From positions 7,256,001 through 7,320,000 of the forward strand of contig NC_079880.1 of NCBI RefSeq assembly GCF_029227915.1: a stretch of 64,000 bases of DNA, given 5' to 3'. The DNA is from Hydractinia symbiolongicarpus (lineage: Eukaryota; Cnidaria; Hydrozoa; Anthoathecata; Hydractiniidae). Position numbers and translations under genes: made by a program. Numbering within the stretch: position 1 is the first letter of the stretch; each line of letters starts with the position of its first letter. The notes under the pieces were generated by a model. That model was not told the DNA's origin, did not search any database, and saw only the letters and a list, made by a program, of their open reading frames with translations. Shown here in pieces: positions 37,989-50,029 of this stretch.

Positions 37989-40697
37989 TGATACCGTTAA
38001 AAAGTCAATGAAATGTAGTTTTTCAAACTGTCGCTATTTCTTCAGCGCGCGATAAGGGCTAGGATTGGTCGCACGGTTAAGAATGACTTTTTTATCTAAA
38101 TTTTAAATGAAGCGCTACCACAGCGCCCAGTGTAATCGCTGAGTTCCGGCAATCATGTCAAATTAAGATGAAAGTTACTTCTTAGAGTCCAATTGTCTCA
38201 TTTATCACATTCAGCAGTTTACAGTCCAAAGTTAGTTCAATTAAGTCCCATATTCATTCGTTTCACTGTTAAAAGAGATGCAACCTAGTAATAACAGATA
38301 AATATCGCTAAATACATGTTGGTACGAATATGTGACGCAACTGTTGTAGTTGAAACGGACTGATACCGTTAGAAAATCAATGAAATGTAGTATTTGAAAC
38401 TGTCTCTATTTCTTCAACGCGTGCTAAGTGCTAGGATTGGTGCCACAATAAATATTGACTTATTTATCTAAATTTTTAAATGAAGCGCTACCACAGCGCC
38501 CAGTGTATTCGCTGAGTTCCGGCAATCATGTCAAATTAAGAAGAATGTTATTTCTTGGAGTCCAATTGTCTCATTTCTCACATTTATCAGGTCACAGTCC
38601 AAAGTTCGTTCAATTAAGTCCCACAGTCAATCGTTGCATAGTTAAAAGCGATGCAATCTAGTAATATCAGAAAAATATCGCTAAATACATGTTGGTACGA
38701 ATATGTGACCCAACCATTGTAACTCAAACGGACTGACACTGTTAGAAAGTCAATGAAATGTAGCATTTGAAACTGTCTCTATTTCTTCAGCGCGCGCTAA
38801 CGGCTAGGATTCGTCCCGCAGTTAAAAAGTGACTTTTTCATCTTAATTTTCAAACGAAGCGCTACCACATCGCTCATTGTAATCGCTGAGTAGAGGCAAT
38901 CATGTCAAATTAAGAAGAATGTTATTTCTTGGAGTCTAATTGTCTCATTTCTCACATTTATCAGGTCACAGTCGAAAGTTAGTTCAATTAAGTCCCACAG
39001 TCAATCGTTTCATTGTTAAAAGCGATGCAACCTAGTAATATCAGAAGAATATCGCTAATACGAATATGTGACCCAATCGTTGCAACTCAACCGGACTGAC
39101 ACCGTTAGAAAGTCAATGAAATGTAGTTTTTGAAACTGTCGCTATTTCTTCAGCGCGTGATAAGGGCTAGGATTGGTCCCACAATAAAAATTGACTTATT
39201 TATCTAAATTTTTAAATGAAGCGCTACCACAGCGCCAATGTGTAATCGTTGAGTTCCGGCAATCATGTCAAATTAAGAAGAATGTTATTTCTTGGAGTCC
39301 AATTTTTTCACTTATAACATTTATAACGTCACAGTCCAAAGTTAGATCAATTAAGTCCCACAGTCAATCGTTTCATTGTTAAAAGCGATACAACTTAGTA
39401 ATATCGGTAACAATCACTAAATACATGTTGGTACGAATATGTGACGCAAACGTTGTAACTGAAGCGGATTGATACCGTTAAAAAGTCAATGAAATGTAGT
39501 TTTTCAAACTGTCGCTATTTCTTCAGCGCGCGATAAGGGCTAGGATTGGTCGCACGGTTAAGAATGACTTTTTTATCTAAATTTTAAATGAAGCGCTACC
39601 ACAGCGCCCAGTGTAATCGCTGAGTTCCGGCAATCATGTCAAATTAAGATGAAAGTTACTTCTTAGAGTCCAATTGTCTCATTTATCACATTCAGCAGTT
39701 TACAGTCCAAAGTTAGTTCAATTAAGTCCCATATTCATTCGTTTCACTGTTAAAAGAGATGCAACCTAGTAATAACAGATAAATATCGCTAAATACATGT
39801 TGGTACGAATATGTGACGCAACTGTTGTAGTTGAAACGGACTGATACCGTTAGAAAATCAATGAAATGTAGTATTTGAAACTGTCTCTATTTCTTCAACG
39901 CGTGCTAAGTGCTAGGATTGGTGCCACAATAAATATTGACTTATTTATCTAAATTTTTAAATGAAGCGCTACCACAGCGCCCAGTGTATTCGCTGAGTTC
40001 CGGCAATCATGTCAAATTAAGAAGAATGTTATTTCTTGGAGTCCAATTGTCTCATTTCTCACATTTATCAGGTCACAGTCCAAAGTTCGTTCAATTAAGT
40101 CCCACAGTCAATCGTTGCATAGTTAAAAGCGATGCAATCTAGTAATATCAGAAAAATATCGCTAAATACATGTTGGTACGAATATGTGACCCAACCATTG
40201 TAACTCAAACGGACTGACACTGTTAGAAAGTCAATGAAATGTAGCATTTGAAACTGTCTCTATTTCTTCAGCGCGCGCTAACGGCTAGGATTCGTCCCGC
40301 AGTTAAAAAGTGACTTTTTCATCTTAATTTTCAAACGAAGCGCTACCACATCGCTCATTGTAATCGCTGAGTAGAGGCAATCATGTCAAATTAAGAAGAA
40401 TGTTATTTCTTGGAGTCTAATTGTCTCATTTCTCACATTTATCAGGTCACAGTCGAAAGTTAGTTCAATTAAGTCCCACAGTCAATCGTTTCATTGTTAA
40501 AAGCGATGCAACCTAGTAATATCAGAAGAATATCGCTAATACGAATATGTGACCCAATCGTTGTAACTCAACCGGACTGACACCGTTAGAAAGTCAATGA
40601 AATGTAGTTTTTGAAACTGTCGCTATTTCTTCAGCGCGTGATAAGGGCTAGGATTGGTCCCACAATAAAAATTGACTTATTTATCTAAATTTTTAAA
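37712..40697 (+). repeat. 1,481-bp tetramer HOR, two near-identical copies
   Basis: Copies are approximately 37712-39192 and 39193-40697, with anchors 37736, 38108, 38481, 38855 and 39217, 39589, 39962, 40336. Spacings of 372, 373, 374 and 362 repeat exactly. Both contain the otherwise rare CCAATTTTTTCAC and the anchor variant CGAAGCGCTACCACATCG. The only base change I noticed is TTGCAACTCAACCGG at about 39,080 versus TTGTAACTCAACCGG at about 40,560. The tetramer recombines halves of units seen separately at 29.6-34.8 kb. Confidence 0.85.
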
Positions 40698-41400
40698 TGA
40701 AGCGCTACCACAGCGCCCAGTGTAATCGCTGAGTTCCCGCAATCATGTCAAATTAAGATGAATGTTATTTCTTGGAGTACAATTGTCTTATTTATCACAT
40801 TTATCAGGTCACAGTCCAAAGGTAGTTCAATTAAGTCCCACATTCATTCATTTCACTGTTAAAAGCGATGCTACCTAGTAATAACAGATAAATATCGCTA
40901 AATACATGTTGGTACGAATATGTGACGCAATTTTTGTAGTTGAAACGGACTGATACCGTTAGAAAGTCAATGAAATGTAATTTTTGAAACTGTCGCTATT
41001 TCTTCAGCGCGCGATAAGGGCTAGGATTGATCGCCAAGGTAAAGAATGACTTATTTATCTAAATTTTAAATGAAGCGCTACCACAGCGCCCAGTGTAATC
41101 GCTGAGTTCCGGCAATCATGTCAAATTAAGAAGAATGTTATTTCTTGGAGTCCAATTGTCTCAATTATCACATTTATAAGGTCATAGTCCAAAATCAGTT
41201 CAATTAAGTCCCACAGTCAATCGTTTCACTGTTAAAAGCGATACAACTTAGTAATCTCGGTAACAATCACTAAATACATGTTGGTACGAATATGTGACGC
41301 AATTGTTGTAGTTGAAACGGACTGATACCGTTAGAAAGTCAATGAAATGTAGTTTTTGAAACTGTCGCTATTTCTACAGCGCGCGATAACTTTAGGATTG
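40698..41400 (+). repeat. Two unpaired monomers between HOR blocks
   Basis: The monomers at 40698 and 41071 do not belong to the neighbouring HORs. The first has GAGTTCCCGCAATC and CTTGGAGTACAATTG, marks that return at 44425, 50074 and 52310. The second resembles the 45905 unit in its body (CTCGGTAACAATC, TAACTTTAGGATTGG). They look like the edge between two separately amplified stretches. Confidence 0.55.
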
Positions 41401-44400
41401 GTCCCACGGTAAAGAATGACTTATTTATCTAAATTTTTAAATGGAGCGCTACCACAGCGCCCAGTGTAATCGCTGGGTTCCGGCAATCATGTCAAATTAA
41501 GATGAATGTTATTTCTTGGAGTCCAATTGTCTCATTAATCACATTCATCAGGTCACAGTCCAAAGTTAGTTCAATTAAGTCCCACATTCAATCGTTTCAC
41601 TGTTAAAAGCGATGCAACCTAGTAATAACAGATAAATATCGCTAAATACATGTTGATACGAATATATGTGACGCAACCGTTGTAACTGAAGCGGATTGAT
41701 ACCGTTAGGAAGTCAATGAAATGTAGTTCTTGAAAGTGTGGCTATTTCTTCAGTGCACGATAACGGCTATGATTGGTCCCATAGTAAAGATGACTTATTT
41801 GTCTACATTTTTAAATGAAGCGCTACCACAGCGCTCAGTGTAATCGTTGAGTTCCGGCAATCACGTCAAATTAAGAAGAATGTTATTTCTTGGAGTCCAA
41901 TTGTCTCATCTCTCACATTTATCAGGTCACAGTCCAAAGTTAGTTCAATTAAGTCCCACAGTCAATCGATTCACTGTTAAAAGCGATGCAACCTAGTAAT
42001 ACCGGAAATACATCACGAAATACATGTTGGTACGAATATGTGACTCACCTGTTGTAACACAAACGGATTGATACTGCTAGAAAGTCAATGAAATGTAGTT
42101 TTTGAGACTGTCTCTATTTCTTTAGCGAGGGAAAACGGCTAGGATTGGTCCCGCAGTAAAAAATGACTTATTTATCTAAATTTTTAAATGAAGCGCTACC
42201 ACAGCGCCAATGTGTAATCGTTGAGTTCCGGCAATCATGTCAAATTAAGAAGAATGTTATTTCTTGGAGTCCAATTGCCTCACTTATAACATTTATAACG
42301 TCACAGTCCAAAGTTAGATCAATTAAGTCCCACAGTCAATCGTTTCATTGTTAAAAGCGATACAACTTAGTAATATCGGTAACAATCACTAAATGCATGT
42401 TGGTACGAATATGTGACGCAAACGATGTAACTGAAGCGGATTGATACCGTTAGAAAGTCAATGAAATTTAGTTTTTGAAACTGTTGATATTTCTCCAGCG
42501 CGCGATAACGGCTAGGATTGGTCCCACAGTAAAAATGACTTATTTATTTAAATTTTCAAATGAAGCGCTTCCACAGCGCCCAGTGTAATCGCTGAGTTCC
42601 GGCAATCACGTCAAATTAAGAAGAATGTTATTTCTTGGAGTCCAAATGTCTCATTTATCACATTTATCAGGTCACAGTCAAAAGTTAGTTCAATTAAGTC
42701 CCACAGTCAATCATTTCATTGTTAAAAGCGATGCAACCTAGTAATATCAGAAAAATATCGCTAAATATATGTTGGTACGAATATGTGACCCAACCAATGT
42801 AACTCAAACGGACTGACACTGTTAGAAAGTCAATGAAATGTAGCACTTGAAACTGTCTCTATTTCTTCAGCGCGCGCTAACGGCTAGGATTCGTTCCGCA
42901 GTTAAAAAGTGACTTTTTCATCTTAATTTTAAAATGAAGCGCTGCAACATCGCTCATTGTAATCGCTGAGTTGCGGCAATCATGTCAAATTAAGAAGAAT
43001 GTTATTTCTTGCAGCCCAATTGTGTCACCTTTACATTTATCAGGTCACAGCCCAAAATCAGTTCAATTAAGTCCAACAGTCAATCGTTTCACTGTTAAAG
43101 GCGATACAACCTAGTAATACCGGAAAGATATCACGAAATACATGTTGGTACGAATATGTGACTCACCTGTTGTAACACAAACGGATTTATACTGTTAGAA
43201 AGTCAATGAAATTTAGTTTTTGAATCTGTTGCTATTTCTTCTGCGCGCGATAACGGCTAGGATTGGTCCAACAGCATAAAATAACTTATTTGTCTACATT
43301 TTTGAATAAAGCGCTACTCCAGCGACCAGTGTAATCGCTGAGTTCCGGCAATCATGTCAAGTTAAGAATAGTGTTATTTCTTGGAGTCCAATTGTCTCAC
43401 TTATCACATTTATAAGGTCATAGTCCAAAGTTAGTTCAATTAAGTCCCACAGTCAATCGTTTCATTGTTAAAAGCGATGCAACCTAGTAATACCAGAAAA
43501 ATATCGCTAAATACATGTTGGTACGAATATGTGACCCAACCGTTGTAACTCAAACGGACTGACACCGTTAGAAAATCAATGAAATGTAGTTTTTGAATCT
43601 GTCTCTATTTCTTCAGCGCGTCCTAACGGCTGCGATTGGTCCAACAGCACAAAAAGACATATTTGTCTACATTTTTGAATAAAGCGCTACCCCAGCGCCC
43701 AGTGTAATCGCTGAGTTCCGGCAATCACGTCAAATTAAGAAGAATGTTATTTCTTGGAGTCCAAATGTCTCATTTATCACATTTATCAGATCACAGTCCA
43801 AAGTTAGTTCAATTAAGTCCCACAGTCAATCGTTTTACTGTTAAAAGCGATGCAACCTAGTAATATGAAAAAAATATCGCTAAATACATGTTGGTACGAA
43901 TATGTGACGCAACCGTTGTAACTGAAGCGGATTGATACCGTTAGAAAGTCAATGAAATGTAGTATTTGAAACTGTCTCTATTTCTTCAGCGCGCGCTAAG
44001 GGCTAGGATTGGTGCCACAATAAAAATTGTCTTATTTATCTAAATTTTTAAATAAAGCGCTACCACAACGCCCAGTGTAATCGCTGAGTTCCGGCAATCA
44101 TGTCAAATTAAGAAGAATGTTATTTCTTGGAGTCAAATTGTCTCACTTATAACATTTATAAGGTCACAGTCCAAAATCAGTTCAATTAAGTCCCACAGTC
44201 AATCATTTCACTGTTAAAAACGATGCAACCTAGTATTATGAAAAAAATATCGCTAAATACATGTTGGTACGAATATGTGACGCAACCGTTGTAACTGAAG
44301 CGGATTGATACCGTTAGAAAGTCAATGAAATGTAGTTTTTGAAACTGTCGCCATTTCTTCAGCGCGCGATAAGGGCTAGGATTGGTCCCACGGTAAAGAA

Positions 44401-47400
44401 TGACTTATTTATCTAAATTTTAAATGAAGCGCTACCACAGCGCCCAGTGTAATAGCTGAGTTCCCGCAATCATGTCAAATTAGGATGAATGTTATTTCTT
44501 GCAGTACAATTGTCTTATTTATCACATTTATCAGGTCACAGTCCAAAGTTAGCTCAATTAAGTCCCACATTCATTCATTTCACTGTTAAAAGCGATGCAA
44601 CCTAGTAATAACAGATAAATATCGCTAAATACATGTTGGTACGAATATGTGACGCAAAGGTTGTATCTGAAGCGGATTGATACCGTTAGAAAGTCAATGA
44701 AATGTAGTTCTTAAAAGTATCGCTATTTCTTCAGCGCGCGATAACGGCTAGGATTGGTCCACAGTAAAAATGACTTATTTATCTACATTTTTAAATGAAG
44801 CGCTACCACAGCGCCCAGTGTAATCGCTGAGTTCCGGCAATCACGTCAAATTAAGAAGAATGTTATTTCTTGGAGTCCAATTGTCTCATTTCTCACATTT
44901 ATCAGGTCACAGTCCAAAGTTCGTTCAATTCAGTCCTACAGTCAATCGTTGCATAGTTAAAAGCGATGCAATCTAGTAATATCAGAAAAATATCGCTAAA
45001 TACATGTTGGTACGAATATTTAACACAACCATTGTAACTCAAACGGACTGACACTGTTAGAAAGTCAATGAAATGTAGCATTTGAAACTGTCTCCATTTC
45101 TTCAGCGCGCGCTAACGGCTAGGATTCGTGCCGCTGTTAAAAAGTGACTTTTTCATCTTAATTTTCAAATGAAGCGCTACCACATCGCTCATTGTAATCG
45201 CTGAGTTGCGGCAATCATGTCAAATTAAGAAGAATGTTTTTTCTTGGAGTCCAATTGTCTCATTTCTCACATTTATCAGGTCACAGTCCAAAGTTAGTTC
45301 AATTAAGTCCCACAGTCAATTGTTTCATTGTTAAAAGCGATGCAACCTAGTAATATCAGAAGAACATCGCTAATGCGAATATGTGACCCAACCGTTGTAA
45401 CTCAAACAGACTGACACCGTTAGAAAGTCAATGAAATGTAGTTTTTGAAATTGTCGCTATTTCTTCAGCGCGCGCTAAGGGCTAGGATTGATCGCCAAGG
45501 TAAAGAATGACTTATTTATTTAAATTTTAAATGAAGCGCTACCACAGCGCTCAGTGTAATCGCTGAGTTCCGGCAATCATGTCAAATTAAGATGAATGTT
45601 ACATCTTAGAGTCCAATTGTCTTATTTATCACATTCATCAGGTCACAGTCCAAAGTTTGTTCAATTAAGTCCCACATTCATTCGTTTCTCTGTTAAAAGC
45701 GATGCAACCTAGTAATAACAGATAAATATCGCTAAATACATGTTGGTACGAATATGTGACTCAACCATTGTAACTCAAACGAACTGACACCGTTAGAAAG
45801 TCAATGAAATGCACTTTTTGAAACTGTCGCTAATTCGTCAGCGCGCAATAACGGCTAGGATTGGTCCCCCAGTACAAAATGACTTATTTATCTACATTTT
45901 TAAGTTAAGTGCTACCCCAGCGCTCAGTGTAATCGCTGAGTTCCGTCAATCATGTCAAGTTAAGAAGAATGTTATTTCTTGGAGTCCAATTGTCTCATTT
46001 ATTACATTTATAAGGTCATAGTCCAAAATCAGTTCAATTAAGTCCCACAGTCAATCGTTTCACTGTTAAAAGCGATACAACTTAGTAATCTCGGTAACAA
46101 TCACTAAATACATGTTGGTACGAATATGTGACGCAATTGTTGTAGTTGAAACGGACTGATACCGTTAGAAAGTCAATGAAATGTAGTTTTTGAAACTGTC
46201 GCTATTTCTACAGCGCGCGATAACTTTAGGATTGGTCCCACGGTAAAGAATGACTTATTTATCTAAATTTTAAAATGAAGCGCTACCACAGCGCCCAGTG
46301 TAATCGCTGGGTTCCGGCAATCATGTCAAATTAAGATGAATGTTATTTCTTGGAGTCCAATTGTCTCATTAATCACATTCATCAGGTCACAGTCCAAAGT
46401 TAGTTCAATTAAGTCTCACATTCAATCGTTTCACTGTTAAAAGCGATGCAACCTAGTAATAACAGATAAATATCGCTAAATACATGTTGGTACGAATATA
46501 TGTGACGCAACCGTTGTAACTGAAGCGGATTGATACCGTTAGGAAGTCAATGAAATGTAGTTCTTGAAAGTGTGGCTATTTCTTCAGTGCGCAATAACGG
46601 CTATGATTGGTCCCATATTAAAGATGACTTATTTGTCTACATTTTTAAATGAAGCGCTACCACAGCGCTCAGTGTAATCGCTGAGTCCCGGCAATCACGT
46701 CAAATTAAGAAGAATGTTATTTCTTGGAGTCCAATTGTCTCAATTATCACATTTATCAGGTCACAGTCCAAAATCAGTTCAATTAAGTCCCACAGTCAAT
46801 CGATTCACTGTTAAAAGCGATACAACCTAGTAATACCGGAAAGATATCACGAAATACATGTTGGTACGAATATGTGACTCACCTGTTGTAACACAAACGG
46901 GATGATACTGCTAGAAAGTCAATGAAATGTAGTTTTTGAGACTGTCTCTATTTCTTTAGCGAGGGATAACGGCTAGGATTGGTCCCACAGTAAAAAATGA
47001 CTTATTTATCTAAATTTTTAAATGAAGCGCTACCACAGCGCCAATGTGTAATCGTTGAGTTCCGGCAATCATGTCAAATTAAGAAGAATGTTATTTCTTG
47101 GAGTCCAATTGTCTCACTTATAACATTTATAACGTCACAGTCCAAAGTTAGATCAATTAAGTCCCACAGTCAATCGTTTCATTGTTAAAAGCGATACAAC
47201 TTAGTAATATCGGTAACAATCAATAAATGCATGTTGGTACGAATATGTGACGCAAACGTTGTAACTGAAGCGGATTGATACCGTTAGAAAGTCAATGAAA
47301 TGTAGTTTTTGAAACTGTTGACATTTCTCCTGCGCGCGATAACGGCTAGGATTGGTCCCACAGTAAAAATGACTTATTTATTTAAATTTTCAAATGAAGC

Positions 47401-48338
47401 GCTTCCACAGCGCCCAGTGTAATCGCTGAGTTCCGGCAATCACGTCAAATTTAGAAGAATGTTATTTCTTGGAGTCCAAATGTCTCATTTATCACATTTA
47501 TCAGGTCACAGTCGAAAGTTAGTTCAATTAAGTCCCACAGTCAATCATTTCATTGTTAAAAGCGATGCAACCTAATTTTATCAGAAAAATATCGCTAATA
47601 CGAATATGTGACCCAACCGTTGTAACTCAAACGGACTGACACTGTTAGAAAGTCAATGAAATGTAGCACTTGAAACTGTCTCTATTTCTTCAGCGCGCGC
47701 TAACGGCTAGGATTCGTTCCGCAGTTAAAAAGTAACCTTTTCATCTTAATTTTAAAATGAAGCGCTGCAACATCGCTCATTGTAATCGCTGAGTTGCGGC
47801 AATCATGTCAAATTAAGAAGAATGTTATTTCTTGCAGCCCAATTGTGTCACCTTTACATTTATCAGGTCACAGCCCAAAATCAGTTCAATTAAGTCCAAC
47901 AGTCAATCGTTTCACTGTTAAAGGCGATACAACCTAGTAATACCGGAAAGATATCACGAAATACATGTTGGTATGAATATGTGACTCACCTGTTGTAACA
48001 CAAACGGATTTATACTGTTAGAAAGTCAATGAAATTTAGTTTTTGAATCTGTTGCTATTTCTTCAGCGCGCGATAACGGCTACGATTGGTCCAACAGCAT
48101 AAAATAACTTATTTGTCTACATTTTTGAATAAAGCGCTACCCCAGCGACCAGTGTAATCGCTGAGTTCCGGCAATCATGTCAAGTTAAGAATAGTGTTAT
48201 TTCTTGGAGTCCAATTGTCTCACTTATCACATTTATAAGGTCATAGTCCAAAGTTAGTTCAATTAAGTCCCACAGTCAATCGTTTCATTGTTAAAAGCGA
48301 TGCAACCTAGTAATACCAGAAAAATATCGCTAAATACA
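41400..48338 (+). repeat. Offset copies, ~4,834/4,823 bp (13 monomers): 41400-43515 and 46234-48338
   Basis: Anchors 41442, 41816, 42189 and 42561 match 46276, 46650, 47023 and 47395 at 4,834 bp. Anchors 42935 and 43307 match 47758 and 48130 at 4,823 bp. The 11-bp drop is the ATACATGTTGG deletion, present at about 47,600 but not at about 42,770. Shared rare words are CGATAACTTTAGG, GAGTTGCGGCAATC, CTTGCAGCCCAATTGTGTC and AAGTTAAGAATAGTG. Confidence 0.75.
45236..46233 (+). repeat. Monomers at 45532 and 45905, not part of the neighbouring periods
   Basis: This stretch holds a short unit ending at 45531, a unit like those near 20.7-22 kb (CTTAGAGTCCAATTGTC), and a TTAAGTGCTACCCCAGCG unit like those at 15139 and 17712. 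These types belong mostly to the left part of the window, so this is an island of left-type sequence. No other feature is seen. Confidence 0.55.
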
Positions 48339-49166
48339 GTCGAAAGTTAGTTCAATTAAGTCCCACAGTCAATCATTTCATTGTTAAAAGCGATGCAACC
48401 TAGTTTTATCAGAAAAATATCGCTAATACGAATATGTGACCCAACCGTTGTAACTCAAACGGACTGACACTGTTAGAAAGTCAATGAAATGTAGCACTTG
48501 AAACTGTCTCTATTTCTTCAGCGCGCGCTAACGGCTAGGATTCGTTCCGCAGTTAAAAAGTGACTTTTTCACCTTAATTTTAAAATGAAGCGCTGCAACA
48601 TCGCTCATTGTAATCGCTGAGTTGCGGCAATCATGTCAAATTAAGAAGAATGTTATTTCTTGCAGCCCAATTGTGTCACCTTTACATTTATCAGGTCACA
48701 GGCCAAAATCAGTTCAATTAAGTCCAACAGTCAATCGTTTCACTGTTAAAGGCGATACAACCTAGTAATACCGGAAAGATATCACGAAATACATGTTGGT
48801 ATGAATATGTGACTCACCTGTTGTAACACAAACGGATTTATACTGTTAGAAAGTCAATGAAATTTAGTTTTTGAATCTGTTGCTATTTCTTCAGCGCGCG
48901 ATAACGGCTACGATTGGTCCAACAGCATAAAATAACTTATTTGTCTACATTTTTGAATAAAGCGCTACCCCAGCGACCAGTGTACTCGCTGAGTTCCGGC
49001 AATCATGTCAAGTTAAGAATAGTGTTATTTCTTGGAGTCCAATTGTCTCACTTATCACATTTATAAGGTCATAGTCCAAAGTTAGTTCAATTAAGTCCCA
49101 CAGTCAATCGTTTCATTGTTAAAAGCGATGCAACCTAGTAATACCAGAAAAATATCGCTAAATACA
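47511..49166 (+). repeat. 828-bp direct duplication with an out-of-register junction
   Basis: Bases 47511-48338 are repeated at 48339-49166, both 828 bp. The unit is not a whole number of monomers. The first copy stops after CGCTAAATACA, and the second starts at GTCGAAAGTTAG, an earlier point of the monomer. The spacing between anchors 48130 and 48586 is therefore 456 bp. The trinucleotide ACA precedes both the start (GGTCACA) and the cut (AAATACA), consistent with end joining at 3-bp microhomology. The copies differ at a few bases, for example CCTAATTTTATC versus CCTAGTTTTATC. Confidence 0.92.
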
Positions 49167-50029
49167 TGTTGGTACGAATATGTGACCCAACCGTTGTAAC
49201 TCAAACGGACTGACACCGTTAGAAAATCAATGAAATGTAGTTTTTGAATCTGTCTCTATTTCTTCAGCGCGTCCTAACGGCTGCGATTGGTCCCACAGCA
49301 CAAAATGACATATTTGTCTACATTTTTGAATAAAGCACTACCCCAGCGCCCAGTGTAATCGCTGAGTTCCGGCAATCACGTCAAATTAAGAAGAATGTTA
49401 TTTCTTGGAGTCCAAATGTCTCATTTATCACATTTATCAGGTCACAGTCCAAAGTTAGTTCAATTAAGTCCCACAGTCAATCGTTTTACTGTTAAAAGCG
49501 ATGCAACCTAGTAATATGAAAAAAATATCGCTAAATACATGTTGGTACGAATATGTGACGCAACCGTTGTAACTGAAGCGGATTGATACCGTTAAAGTCA
49601 ATGAAATGTAGTATTTGAAACTGTCTCTATTTCTTCAGCGCGCGCTAAGAGCTAGGATTGGTGCCACAATAAAAATTGTCTTATTTATCTAAATTTTTAA
49701 ATGAAGCGCTACCACAACGCCCAGTGTAATCGCTGAGTTCCGGCAATCATGTCAAATTAAGAAGAATGTTATTTCTTGGAGTCAAATTGTCTCACTTATA
49801 ACATTTATAAGTTGACAGTCCAAAATCAGTTCAATTAAGTCCCACAGTCAATCATTTCACTGTTAAAAACGAGGCAACCTAGTAATATGAAAAAAATATC
49901 GCTAAATACATGTTGGTACGAATATGTGACGCAACCGTTGTAACTGAAGCGGATTGATACCGTTAGAAAGTCAATGAAATGTAGTTTTTGAAACTGTCGC
50001 CATTTCTTCAGCGCGCGATAAGGGCTAGG

